From positions 4,762,368-4,826,367 of the forward strand of contig HG738138.1 of assembly GCA_000499405.2 (NCBI GenBank): 64,000 nt of DNA, written 5' to 3'. The translations under genes were made by a program, and so were the position numbers. Source of the stretch: Onchocerca volvulus (taxonomy: Eukaryota; Nematoda; Chromadorea; Rhabditida; Onchocercidae). A model generated the notes under the pieces. The model did no database searches, was not told the DNA's origin, and saw nothing but the letters and a program-made list of their open reading frames with translations. Below are positions 30,701 to 42,250 of the stretch, piece after piece; the first letter of the stretch is position 1; every line of letters begins with the position of its first letter.

Positions 30701-33700
30701 TTTAGAATCTCATGAAGAATTTGAAAAACTGGGAAATTGTTCAATAGATTTTACTTCGAATTCAAACTGTAAGATTGATTGCACAAAAGACAGCGATTGT
30801 CCAGGTTTCCAGAAATGTTGTGCCAAAGGCTGTAGCAGTTCATGCGCTTTTCCTCAGATTACCACGGGTATTAATTCTATTTATAAGTCTCAAAATAACT
30901 AATTATTGAAATTTATTTGTCCTGAATTAATTACGACAACTAAATTCAGTGATTCTGCGGCTAAAGCCCATATCTCGAGAAATATCATTTTTAATCTAAT
31001 TCATTGATGCGTTATTAAAATAGAAAATGAAGGCAAAATAATTTTAATGGAAAACTAATGAAAATATTATTGATTGAGATCACTGTTGGGTGAAAGGAAG
31101 TTAGAACAGCATACTGGTTAATTAAGGAATATTTCCAGCTTGTATTCACAAATTGGCTTCTTATAACAATGAGAATAAAATGATATCTTCGAACGGACCA
31201 CGAATCGAATGTAATGAGGACGGAATATTCAAAAAAATTCAGTGTGACCAACAGCGCAGGTCAGCCGATTGAAAATATGCGAAGATGATAAAACAAAGTT
31301 TTATTGTATGATTATATGATACTGTAACTTCCATAAATAATACTCCAAAGATAAATGATAAGTATTCTGTCGTGTTATCAAAAATTCTAATGAATAATAT
31401 TAAGTTTCCTAATTTTGAAAAGAAAATTGAGTGTGAGTTAGTTTAGGCAATGTTGGTGCGTCAATACGGAAACCGGTGAAGAAATGCTTGGCACTAGAGT
31501 TATGGCTGCCAATGCTAAACCAAATTGCCAAAGTGAGCTTTTTCACAGTTTTCGAATAGTTTTCTTGTCTTTATTTCGATTTTATATTTTCATTTTGACC
31601 TGTTACCAAGAATGTTCATTCATTTAGTGAACCGTTTCCTTTGATGCTAGCGCGACGGTCCTGAGAAAAGTTTGTGATGATAGTCATAAACTGTTTCGTT
31701 CAATTAATTCACTAATTACGTTAACATTACTTTTGATGTGCTAACAAATAATGTGAACTGCAGCACCAATCGTTTGTTCAACAGTATGTGATCAAATTAA
31801 ATGTGAACATGGTCCTCGATTAGATATCAATGGTTGCCCATTGAATGATTTTTGTGAATGTAAGAATCCATGCGAAGTAAGTATTTAATTTAACAAATCT
31901 TGGTGACGAAATATTTCATTATTAACGACATTTTGCACTAAATCCATAAGTTCCCTGTTAAATAGAGAGTTCCAAATTTTAAATTGAAGGAGATAAAGTG
32001 TGTCAGGAAAGAAGATGTATGTGTGCTGATACCGGTCATCTGTGTTACTTCGCCTTGCCCTTCTGTACCGCAGTGTAAGCTTCTTTCTTATTTTTCAAAC
32101 TTTTCGAATGAAATATGGATCTTTTACATCAATATCAAAAAATTTATTTATTTTTTACGAGTATTATTCAAATCAACCTAAAAACTATATGTATTGACTC
32201 AATGTCCCTGAATTATACAAATAAAACTTTCAGGTAAATCGAATCCCTGCCTAAAACCCTCGGAAGCTTTGCGGGACAGAAATAATAATGTGTTTTCATG
32301 CGTGCAAAATGAAGACTGTGGAAGAGGTTCTTGTAGATTATTGCTGAATGAGCAAAAACATGGAATTTGTTGTTCTTCAGGTATTTACTTTTGTCTAAAA
32401 AAATATAAAGCAATTTTCTATTTGAGTAAAAAGAGGATTTCATTTATAGTGCTGTTTAAACATGGCAATTAAATTCTCCAATCTTGCCAAAAAATATGGT
32501 AGAACACTGTGTCAGAGTGATTATTAATCCATTTAAGTGAGTAGTCATCTTAATGTCTTAATGTTTCGTTATGCAGTTTAAATCAATTCTATTTCAAAAT
32601 AATTACAAATTAAATGCACGCAGTGAGTTATTTCTTTTACAGTAGAAAATAATTTCAAATGATGTAATTATTTCAGGAACAGAAGAAATAGACAGAATAA
32701 TTTCAAAGCGAAAATTAGGAGAGTGCCCCAGAATTATATCCGCGAAATATTTGTTTTCAACAAGTTCGTTTTTCCTTCCCAATAAACTTACTAACATTTA
32801 TTCACCAATGTTTTTAAACTTTGCGTTGTTCAGATTGTAACGTGGAATGTTCCAATGATTCAGCATGTCCTGGAGTGCAATTATGCTGTGACTATGGTTG
32901 CAACAAAATTTGTATCATTCCAGAAGTTGCAACAAGTATGTAAACCTGACATCTTATTGCTTTCACAATCATTTTTTGACTTGACATTAAAGAGGAAAAA
33001 TTCTCAGGATTATTCTCTTGGTTAAAGAAATTATTTTAGTTCTATTTTTGCAAATGACTGACCGTCTTCGATTATTTTAAGATTGCATTTTACTACATGC
33101 TGCCATCAGCAAGCTTATCGATTCGGGCGCCACTGTCAACCTGCGGATACCTTGGTGTAACAAACATACAGGTGAGCCACAACTTTGGAGGAAAATTTTC
33201 AAATTTTCAAACTTTTGGGCTTTAAAATAGTAGATTTGACGTGCATTTATAAAAAAACTTTTCGCCAAGAATTGAATTCTCTTTGTTATTGTACTTTGCA
33301 GGTATGTTTGAAACAGTTCAGTGCAATGATTTCAATAATTGTTGGTGTGTGAATGCCGTAACTGGTACTGCTATACATGGTTCAAGGATGAAATTCCTCG
33401 ATTCATCTTTGACATTTGCATATGATGTTTGCTCGTGTAAGTCTTTTTTTCACTGATAATAAAACAATTTCTGACTTATTTGAAATCAATTAACTTCAGT
33501 CTATTCTTTTTGTATTCTGTATGACAGATAATAATTTCATTTAAAAGATTTAAAAACTGCAAAAATAATCTGAAATTAAATTTTAAAATATTTGCTGATT
33601 TTTGAATTTGCATAAAATTTTAATCCAAAATTACCAGAGTAATATTTGGTCGGTTGATACATATTTGTTGTTGGTCTTTAAAAATATTTAAATATATTTC

Positions 33701-36700
33701 GGAAATTCAAATAAATTGAGATTCAGATAAAAAAAGATGTCCAGTTAGCTGCAACGATGCGATTTGTCCAGTAGGTTTTGAAATGGACGCGAATAATTGT
33801 CCGAAAGATATTCACTGCCATTGTCGCAATTTATGTGATGCGATACAGTGCTCCGGTGATAAAATTTGCATGTTAAGACGGAAAATTTGCTCCGAATCAA
33901 CTTGCATTCCTGTACCATCATGTTAGCTTTCATTTTTAGCTGAAGTGTTTGGAAAAATCATTAAATATTTAATTTACGAATTTGTGTGGAACCCGAAATC
34001 ATACAAATAATTTCCCTACACTATGTTCATGTTTTCCTTCCTAAATTAAATCCATTATTCATATGTTTTATCGTTTGACTTCGACTTTGATTTTATACGA
34101 CATTCTAAAATAATATTTTATCAAAATCAACAATTCCTATTTCTTCAAATTGATTACAGAGCTTATAATATGTTTTTATTGTATCTTATATTTTTGATGT
34201 TTATATCACTATTTTGCTAGGTGAAGCAAATCCATGCAGTGATAGTAGTAGGCCCGCACTGGATGAAACAACTTATATTCAATTGTCTTGTTCCAAAAAT
34301 CGCACTGAAATGTGTCCTCCTGGATATTACTGCACTGGTTACGATGCAGTCATGCAAGGAGTTTGCTGCCCAAAAATCAGTAACAATAAATTAATCAAGG
34401 AGTTTTAACAATTGGCTAAAATCTGAGCAAGATAATTTAATTCAATTCAAAAAGGACTGGATACTTTAAATTTTGATTCCAAAGACTTTTTATTAAAACG
34501 CTAAGCATTAAGAAATAATTTAATTGCATCAATTTTCAGAAACAAAAGAAGCGAGACAGCATACGGTAAGCTGTCCTCATGGTAATCCATTTTCAAACAA
34601 AGTTGATGGATGGCCAGTGAACTGTACTCAGTCCGGAAATGACTGTCCTTCTACGCATTATTGTTTCTCAGCATCTGATCAGTCCTTTGGTGTTTGCTGT
34701 GTGTCTGAACGTTTGTTTTCAGCTTGAAATAAAAATTTGAATATATTCAGAAGTTGGAAGAAAATTTTGAGAAGTCTTAGATTTTATACGGATCCTAAGA
34801 AAACTGGTTAATCGCATTCATTATTCCTACAAATCCTATTAATTGACATTTGTCAAAATAATCTAATGGATTCATTTAAGTTGAAGTTGGAAAAATGAAG
34901 CTCAAGATTTTTTTAGTTATAACTTTTTACGAATGAATAAAATGTGGATAAGTTCCATCAATCACGCTGATTAAAAATTTTAGTAGAAGAAATAATTTAG
35001 AATTTGATTAAAGCCGAAACTTCGATAACATGAAGGGAATTGAAGTCATCTGACTAATAAATTTGAAGCGTAAAGAAAAAAGTAAATCAGTTAATTAATT
35101 GAACGACGTAGAATATAAATTAGCGTTAACAGACATTGATGAACTTCTTTAGGATATGTCTGTCGTTTGCCGCTAGATGCTGGAGCATGTGCAGTGAACC
35201 TTAAGCGGTACTATTATGATTACACAAATAAAACTTGCATTCCATTCAACTACAGCGGTTGTTCCGGCAATTTAAATAATTTCATCAATAAAAAAGACTG
35301 TGAGAAATTCTGCTTGGATATCCCTGTTGATCTAAATGGTACTGAAAAAATATTTGAAACTTATCAGCTCGGGTTTTCCCTGACGGGACCTTTGTTTCGT
35401 GAAAAACATCAACAAGATATAAACGAGTATGTTACTAAATCGTATTTTTTCAAGTTACTCAAAATAGGATAGAAACTGTTTAGACTTCGGATTTTCATGA
35501 GGCATGCTATTAGGATTTTTCAGAATTACTTTGATACTTTTATGTTTTCATCTTTCAAATAAATTTTGTAAGTTGCTACAGATATTACAGAGCATTTCGT
35601 GATTACCTTATGAAAAGATTCGATGTTGGTGACGACGAATTGAAGGATATTGTTATCCATGATGACAATATGGTGCAGTTTGTATTGAGAAGTGAAGACG
35701 CTGAGATGAAAGCAACTAATATTTCCAGTGTGGTATGTAGTTATTTAAAGACAGCACTATCAGGATTTTATGATTCATTTTATAATTCTATGATTCCGGA
35801 ATCTTGCGAAAAATCTCATCTGTCGAAAAGAACGAAGTTCTTTTTTTCGACACCGTTTTCTCGATATTGAAGAAAAGATTTTATTTCAATTGTAGTCACT
35901 TAAAATTTCATATAATCAGATCAGTGATGGTTCTTTCCGGTTTCTCTACAATGGTGATATTTATCGGGCAGAACCACATTCTTGGATCAGTCATCGTATT
36001 GTAGAAAAAAAAGTATTGTGTGGAACGTTAATTTTATGCGGTACGATAACTTTGAAATGGTTGAAAATGGATTTTGAAATTTCATGTATTAAAATTTGGA
36101 AAAGTAAAAGCACACAGATGATTTATGGTCAAAATTCAGAGATTATATCTCCTGACAAATCTTAAGTTTGTATAAAATAACTAAAATTTTGCAGTTTTAT
36201 TGGGAGTTTCAATCGTGCTTGCAATCATTTTTCTAACGTCACTATTGTGTGCTTGCGTTAGTGTTCTCCTTATGACATTTTGTAAGAAATGGTAGTTTTC
36301 GTCAGTGTTTGCATAAGTTTACATTTAAAAAACATTCAAATCCATTTTTTGTTTACAGAATCGCATTTTGCATTCAGATTATCATACAAAAGTTGAGCTT
36401 TGCAGCGTTTCATATACAAAAAAACCAAAGAAAGTGAAACATCATCGGGAGTTATCTCAACCTCACAGTATGCAGCTCGTATTGATTATGCAACACCAAC
36501 AGTCACAGCGAATACTCCTAAGAGCGATACTTCTACGGAACATTTCGAAAAATTGGTGAGAACATTATGTCAATGAAATTTGATCCAATTATATCGTACT
36601 ATTTTGGAAATGGTACAGCTTATTGGTTGATATAATTCTGAATCCTAAAATGTTATAGCTAAATTTGCAGCGACTTCAATCTATATTTATCATTATTTTA

Positions 36701-36873
36701 TTGCTTTCTAAATCATTTTTTAAAATTAAATGAAAAGAAATTTTCAGATGTCATCAGAAAACGGCCATCACTGTCGATATACAACGAATAAGGGGAGTGA
36801 TGAGTACGAAGTGCACACAACTCTCCAAAGGCCTAGTAGACGGCAACGATGTCATACCACTGTCTACTACTAA
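20762..36873 (+). CDS. Large WAP/thyroglobulin-1/antistasin/Kunitz type I membrane protein
   Basis: Thirty-eight exons join without a phase conflict into 1,913 codons plus a stop (TAA 36871-36873). An acceptor-like TTTGCAG sits just before the first ATG (20762), consistent with SL trans-splicing; a second in-frame ATG (20804) gives a tighter signal peptide (MLILPIIFFFYHF). The ectodomain is a chain of small disulfide-rich domains known as inhibitors of serine or cysteine proteases. It is followed by a Kunitz domain, a juxtamembrane segment, a hydrophobic helix of about 28 residues and a short tail, so the predicted product is a cell-surface multi-inhibitor, possibly shed or cuticle-associated. 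Most introns are phase 1 and most exons encode one domain, as in exon-shuffled extracellular proteins. Individual domains are in the following entries. I cannot assign a named orthologue. The tail exons 36406-36555 and 36748-36873 rest on a TGC|GTTAGT donor choice. Confidence 0.85.
22236..22450 (+). repeat. Copy of the TCTATATAAATAAAA repeat family, intron
   Basis: Starts TCTATATAAACAAAA and contains ACCGATTGTTTTCAAATTTT, AATAGGCGTGTG, a palindrome like CCTGTCACACTTGTAACCGG, and GACACGCCTACTTT. The AGGCGTGT and ACACGCCT segments are inverted relative to each other, so the distal half can fold back. Confidence 0.6.
22940..23066 (+). repeat. Truncated copy of the same repeat family, intron
   Basis: Starts TCTATACAAATAAAAATGTAA and runs through ACCGATTGATTTGAAAT and AATAGGCGCGTGTTTAAG to AACTTTCGGA. 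It ends with the same GTTTAAGAACTTTCGGA seen inside the 7308-7638 copy and lacks the palindromic part. Confidence 0.6.
25156..25190 (+). repeat. Short terminal fragment of the repeat family ending in a hairpin
   Basis: TCTATATAAATAAAA is followed at once by AAAGTTGT-TGTGCG-ACAACTTT, an 8-bp perfect stem with a 6-nt loop (25169-25190). It lies in the intron between 24798 and 25358. Confidence 0.5.
25397..27700 (+). other. Inhibitor gene: cassette 2
   Basis: The WAP in the rest of exon 25358-25619 has only six cysteines: the second and seventh are Ser. The next WAP, 25958-26119, is complete. The Tg1 domain is 26398-26580 (CYCV in place of CWCV). Antistasin is 27098-27289 (GCPLCECRNPC). The lustrin unit opens exon 27567-27791 and ends in GLCCP. 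The exon at 27567 uses a TTTGAG acceptor, unusual among its neighbours but needed for phase. Confidence 0.8.
27701..30116 (+). other. Inhibitor gene: cassette 3
   Basis: The first WAP is split between 27567-27791 and 27981-28049 (RCRG|DDEC across the junction). The second is 28382-28564, with a longer gap between cysteines 2 and 3. The Tg1 domain (28703-28846 plus the start of 28938-29022) is degenerate: the usual QC and CWCV read QK and FWCV. Antistasin spans 28938-29022 and 29263-29399 (GCDQCRCRDPC). The lustrin unit is 29952-30116. Confidence 0.8.
30231..32380 (+). other. Inhibitor gene: cassette 4
   Basis: The WAP domains are 30231-30434 and 30706-30867, both with eight cysteines. The Tg1 domain is 31139-31259 plus 31447-31532 (IQCD, CWCVNTETG). 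Antistasin is 31764-31876 plus 31990-32074. The lustrin unit is 32234-32380, with a shifted fourth cysteine (DCGRGSC) and HGICC. Confidence 0.8.
32677..34710 (+). other. Inhibitor gene: cassette 5 (one WAP, extra lustrin unit)
   Basis: One WAP is split between 32677-32763 and 32834-32935; the second WAP seen in every other cassette is absent. The Tg1 domain is 33082-33171 plus 33302-33436 (VQCND, CWCVNAVTG). Antistasin is 33727-33921. Two lustrin-type units follow, 34221-34379 (GVCCP) and 34540-34710 (GVCCV). Confidence 0.8.
35153..36873 (+). other. Inhibitor gene: Kunitz domain, juxtamembrane region, TM helix, tail
   Basis: The Kunitz/BPTI domain in 35153-35426 has six cysteines with the usual spacing (CRLPLDAGAC, FNYSGC, CEKFC). 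The residue after the second cysteine, the P1 site, is Ala, not the Lys/Arg of trypsin inhibitors. About 100 residues in 35153-35426, 35582-35732 and 35920-36040 resemble a SEA-type juxtamembrane module, but I see no diagnostic cleavage motif. The hydrophobic helix spans 36040/36195 (VLCGTLILC then VLLGVSIVLAIIFL). A basic stop-transfer stretch (RFIYKKTK) begins exon 36406-36555, and 36748-36873 ends the protein. Confidence 0.75.
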
Positions 36874-37692
36874 TAAACAAACTTCCGTTTTAGTCGCATC
36901 CGAAAAGAGATAAATTAAGAAAAAAGCGATTTCGTTATTTTCGTTTTGCGAACGCTTGCCTTGAAATATTGTTGTACACATTTTGTATTAATATTGTTTC
37001 CAGTTTATAAACAATCAAGAGATTATGAAATTACATTTTGAAATATCAATATCTGTTGCATTAGGTAAAGCTTAAAAAAGTAATTCCCTTCCTTCGATGA
37101 AGTCACTTGGCAAGTTTGCTAAAGCTTAAAGTTGAAGGCCTACTGGTTGCGTTCATTTCGGATCATTTTAAATAGAACGGAAACAGAATTTCTTCTCTTC
37201 ATTTTTCATCTGAATATAAACAGCCTACAAAAACATGGAAGAATGTTTTCACCCCGAGACGTCTAGTCACCTCGAACGGTTAGGCCTACCACTTTTGATT
37301 CAACAACAAAACGATAAACTTCAATAAACTTCCTCGCTCATATCACGGAGGAGTTAAGGTGACCGAGAAAGGGGACGCCGGGAAGTGAGTACGTTGATTA
37401 ACGTGACCAATTAAAATGTCGGATGGTCTGGTTACCCAGCACCCTTAAATTTTCGACGACGTACGTCTATTCTCTCTAATTTACTTTTCCCATTTCTTTG
37501 TACTACCATGACAGCTGCGCAGGCAATTGATCAATTATGCGGAGTCGTGGGACTTAACAGATCGTTGTTTATAAGTAGTAGTTTACTGGTGGTGACGTAA
37601 CGTGGTAAAGGAAACGTAACGTTGCATACTTATCCTTTCTTGTTAAGTCCACGCATACTCTAACTGTCGGAATCTAGAATGGAATAAAAGTG
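36874..37692. other. Intergenic region and upstream region of the ZHP-like gene
   Basis: This segment is richer in G+C than most of the window. It holds a nested inverted repeat (37550-37650), a CRE-like TGACGTAA at 37593-37600, and a two-codon upstream frame at 37679. An AATAAA overlaps the stop of the inhibitor gene (36872-36877). Confidence 0.45.
37550..37650. repeat. Nested inverted repeat upstream of the ZHP-like gene
   Basis: GGACTTAACA (37550-37559) pairs perfectly with TGTTAAGTCC (37641-37650). Just inside, ATAAGTA pairs with TACTTAT. The outer flanks (GAGTCGTG and the reverse complement of CGCATACTC) are partly complementary too. Confidence 0.55.
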
Positions 37693-40600
37693 ATGGAGTT
37701 CTGGTTTCATTGCAATAACTGCACACGACATCCGGAAAGCTGGATCCAGATTCCTCGTTATCGCCTCACCAGTTGCGGTCACATTCTGTGCAGCGAATGC
37801 TTTGGTGATACTGGTTAGTCTTATTATTAGTTGTAGGCGCCCTTTTTTCTTTCCTCTCTTCTCTTTTCCAACAATAACAATTTGCAGATACGGTAAAAAT
37901 ATGCAAAATTTGTCACCGCACTGGAATCAAAACTCATGCAATTGACGAGACATTACCACCGAATATACAGAAATTCTTCTTGGTAGGTGTATGATATTGT
38001 CATTTTTAAAATGGTAAATGCATAATTTACATTTTGCTGTTCTTTGCATGCATCATTCATCTCTGCCAATTTACATTTCACTATTGTCTACTTACGAATA
38101 GGTTTATTTATTTTGCTAAATTTTGTTTAGAAACAAAATGCTGCAATTTTTTACCGTCGTTACATTGTCATTGTGCAGTAATCAGTCTACGTATCCAACG
38201 TCCAAAAAATTCAAATTATCAGCAGCAAACACTTAAAGTTTACTGTTTACTTCTCAGTCATCTTGCAATTAAAATTTTATGCAGTAGGTATTATCTTATG
38301 TACTCCATGTTAAGCTTTGATTTTTTTACGTTCTACCAGCAACTGTTCTTTCTGCTTTTCTTGAAAGTTTAAAATATTTTCAAAATATTGAAGCCGCTGA
38401 AAGTATTGCTCGAACATGCAGAAAAGCGTATTAAGGATACAATCACATTCCAACATTCTCAGAAGATTTTGATGGAACGCTGCTTGGTTAGAAAGATAAG
38501 TTATTAAAATCTTAATAGCTTTTATCTCATTGTTCTGATTTACATTTTGCTTGCATTTGGATAAAGAATTAACGAAAGGAAAATTAACATCTAAATACTG
38601 CATCTTTTATTGCATTACTTATGCATTTTACTGTTTTGTATCAGCATTTTATTTTTGTGTACATTAGAAGATTTTAAATCAAGTTTGGATTAGATGTTAC
38701 ATTAATTTACCCTTACCAAATTTCACGGTACTGGATTAATCTATATCAGTACATAAAATAGTTTTTGTTTTCTCACTTTTTCTACTTACTTTCATTGCTT
38801 CTTAACTATCACGCTTATTTTGGAAAAGCATTTTAGTAAAGAGTTGAGTTTTTCTTAGTTTCACTAAATATAAACTCAAGTTCTTAATTATGGTTAGTAT
38901 TGCTAAATCTTTTTTCCCTTTGTGACATTTGACTTGAGGTGGTCCAAGGCACTGATGTCACGGAAGAAACAGTAAAAATAATATTTTCACTATCACATCC
39001 AAATGTATTTTATACAAAATAATTGTCTATATAGATTGTGCAGCTTTGGTATCAACTTCAAAAAGCGAAACAAGATTTGGAAGAGAAAAATCAGCTCGAA
39101 ATGTATGTTCCAAGTTCTGATTTTTCTTGATATTTTATTGATATGTAAACACAGATTACATGATGGTGTTTGACTCCACATGCTAAATACTTTCTAGTCA
39201 TTGCAATATTTATCCTCCCAGCACTTTGTACTTCTGAATAAAATTTCTTTGTAGAAAAATTTAGTGAGAAATCATGTTTTTTGAATTATCTTGATCTTGA
39301 TCCTAATGTTTCTTCCAGTTTTATCATCTAAGAAATAGCCGATTTTAGATATTTCAGTTGTTCAAGTTTTCAGAGAAATAGTATGTCTCAAAAAGGCATT
39401 GGAATGTCTGAAAGCAGAACTGCAACGTACATTTAGTGGCCATCGAGAATTTGAAAAACATGCACGGCAGTGGGGATTTAGAACGCTTTCTATTCAAGGT
39501 TAATTTGTGTTTCTAACTGATAACGAATTATATGAAGAGGATTTAAAAGTTGTAGCAGATGCATATTCTTTCAGATTTATGATTAAGATAATGAAAAATT
39601 AATAAAAAACGAAATAATGTTTTTATTAAAATTTCCTTTTTATTTACCTAAATTTAAAAAAATTTTTCTATTTTTGTTTGATTTGCAATTTTTTTCAATG
39701 ATGATAACTGCAGCAATGGTGTAAATCATATTCGAAGAGAAATACTTGGTGTTGAAAACTTCACTATTGTGTTGTTTATTGTAGGATCAGTATTCCTGCT
39801 TTTGTAAAGGAAATAGTATCAACAAGTATCCTTTAAAGTCTGATATGTCACTGACTTATTTTCATACATCATATGTGACATTTCTGTCAATAAGAAGCTT
39901 TGCAGGAAATGGAGAAAATTTTTCGAGAGGTCAAAGAGCGGTGCAGGTATCAAATTTATGAATTTGCTTTGGATCTTTCACAACTAGAAAAACTTGGATG
40001 ATATTTCCTTATGAATTGTTGCAGAACAAAAAGAATAATATTAAAATTATGTTAATGATTTAAAAGTAGGTTTTTTCAAGGCTATGGAAACCAGAATCCT
40101 TGCCGGAAATAGCGATACGTTCACGAATAATGAAAGTATTCTTGAAAATGATAGTTCATCGGTACATATTTTTTGTAGAAAAAAAATAATCTTAAATATA
40201 TTGGGAAACAACGATATTCCATAGCGAGAAAAGTATGGATATAAAGTTTGAATGAAATTGACAAACAATTGTCAAATTAGGTTTGCGCCCTGCACAGTAG
40301 TGCAACATATCTGTAGTTGAAGTTTGGACTGCGGGTTTTATACATCCATCGCAATGTTCCGACATCTTGAACCTGATACACTGACATGAGGATGAGATAT
40401 TCAGATCTTGCACGTCCAGTATTTCGATAGTTTTCACAAAAAAGAAAAGTTTACAGTTCTCGGAAATTTCCGGTGAGTCAGTGGATTTATCATTGAAAGG
40501 GAAGATTGATTCTATGAACAAGAAGTTGATTTTATCGCGCTCATCACCAAATTCAAATTTGGCAAAATGTGCTACTGCATCGTTCAACAGTTGTATTAGC

Positions 40601-42189
40601 ATTACTTCGAAAAAAGATTACCGAATCGGAGTATCGAAGTCACGTGCTCAGAGGTATATTGCTATATGCATGTTTAAATTCCAGACTTATTGCAAAATCT
40701 GGCTTCATCAATTTTGTAATTTTGCCGCCTTCACTTAACACTGATGATCAATGCAATCAAAACTTTCTATATTCGTTACACAAGTAGCGTAATAATGAAA
40801 TCCCATTATTGGAAAGAAATCCAAACTTCAATAATAAAAATTCCGTTGGTTTTTAAAAAATGTTATTTGTCTTTTTCATGTTATTTATCTTTATCTCCTC
40901 CTCTTTTTTCTTCTTTTACCATAAAGACTTCATTGTGGAAGAAAAAGAAATTGCCAAGTGTGGAATTCAATACAGCCAATAAAAAAAGGTCTAGTTCTAG
41001 TGCTGGAATTTTCCCTATTTATTGATGTTATCTAATTCATAATCTGTGTGGTCTCAATCAGAGAAAAATTGCTTCATTATTTAATTGATGTATTTTACTC
41101 CTAGATAAAGCAAAATTGTAAATATCGTTTTATAAATTGGTGAGACAATGATAGTGCTAATGGCTGTTGGAATCAACTCAAACTTCACTTTCAATCCTCT
41201 TAATTCAGTTACTACTATTATTGTGCAGGTAGCTAGCTACACTACTCACTAGGGACCAGGATTTCAGTAGTGTGCAAACACTTGCTGCTTATGTGCTTAG
41301 TTTAGTGCTATTTATTATTACTTGGCTATTAAATGCGTTTGTATTGTTTATAATAAAACGTGATTAACGAGCATTTTAATGTTGCAAAATTTCTATTAAT
41401 AGCAGAAGATTTATTTTCTTGATTTGGGGGAATGCTACTTTGAGGTAGTCAACTTGAATAGTCAAAGTGGAAAATAATAAATACAGCTTAAGTTTAAGGA
41501 TTATCCACTGGTAAATGGCTGCTTTCATTATCAGCATGCTTTGCTCTATGTTCTATAAGAAAAGCTTACCGGCTACCAATGAAATTAAGTACCAGGAAGT
41601 GTAGCGTATCAAAGCCAAGTACCATTAACTTATCACAAAATTCTACCCATTCTCGTTATCTATATTTAACAAACATTGTGATTTCAAAAGTTCAATTCCA
41701 GTCGTAAAACTACTTAATAAACCTTGCCAACTTCCTCATTCATGGTGATGAAGGTATTAAGTTATCTTCAAGCTATATTCAATTTGAATTACTTCTTCAA
41801 ATTCCTAATTCATTTCAAATAATTGTTTTTTTGGTTTGCTTGGTTACTAAACACTTAACACTGCTACGATAATCGATCATGGGAGAGTTTAAAATGAATG
41901 AATTTGATGATGTCGTAATATTGTTTATAATATGTTCTATGAATTTTTCAGAGATATCTTTTCGTTGGACAAGCTTCGCGCTATCAGAAATGAATTTAAC
42001 CGCCGCAAGTCTTATCGACTTCAAAACTCTGATGGTATAATGCTTCCAGGATCTGTATACAGAAAATGTGCAGCAAATGTTATGTATCCGATTATTCTTT
42101 TGCGTCGTGTACGAGCTGATACCATAACAGCAACGAGAACTGCAAATAGTGAAAGCATAAGAACTATTTATAAATCAATGTTGTATTAA
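37693..42189 (+). CDS. RING plus coiled-coil protein, Zip3/RNF212/ZHP family
   Basis: Exons: 37693-37813, 37888-37982, 38394-38486, 39035-39102, 39374-39498, 39906-39946, 40081-40161, 40457-40653 and, as best terminal exon, 41952-42189; 352 codons, all in phase. The N-terminal RING has CNNC, CGHILC, SECF and CKIC, the short zinc-binding pattern of Zip3/HEI10/RNF212-type meiotic crossover proteins, which act as SUMO or ubiquitin E3 ligases on the synaptonemal complex. A heptad-like coiled coil follows (QLQKAKQDLEEKN, LKKALECLKAELQ), then a Ser-rich C-terminal region (SLKGKIDSMNKK), as in the family. Which of the several nematode ZHP paralogues this is cannot be told by eye. The RING and coiled coil are solid. 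The 3' end is not: an open frame at 40927-41025 (LWKKKKLPSVEF) looks coding but is out of phase with the 40653 donor. Confidence 0.75.
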
Positions 42190-42250
42190 CCAGTGGCAAC
42201 TTTTCATCAGTTTGAAATGCAGTTGCGTAAAAGAATTACAGAGATACTCT

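Noticed and set aside
37550..37650. Considered as an SL RNA or snRNA gene
   Set aside because: No SL1 sequence and no AATTTTTGG-type Sm site was found; kept only as an inverted repeat.
38034..38372. 112-codon plus-strand frame
   Set aside because: Hydrophobic AT-driven composition inside a ZHP-like intron; it does not join the flanking exons in phase.
40192..40602. 136-codon minus-strand open frame
   Set aside because: It is antisense to the plus-strand exon 40457-40653, which is in phase with the rest of the ZHP-like gene; no promoter or splice partner is seen.
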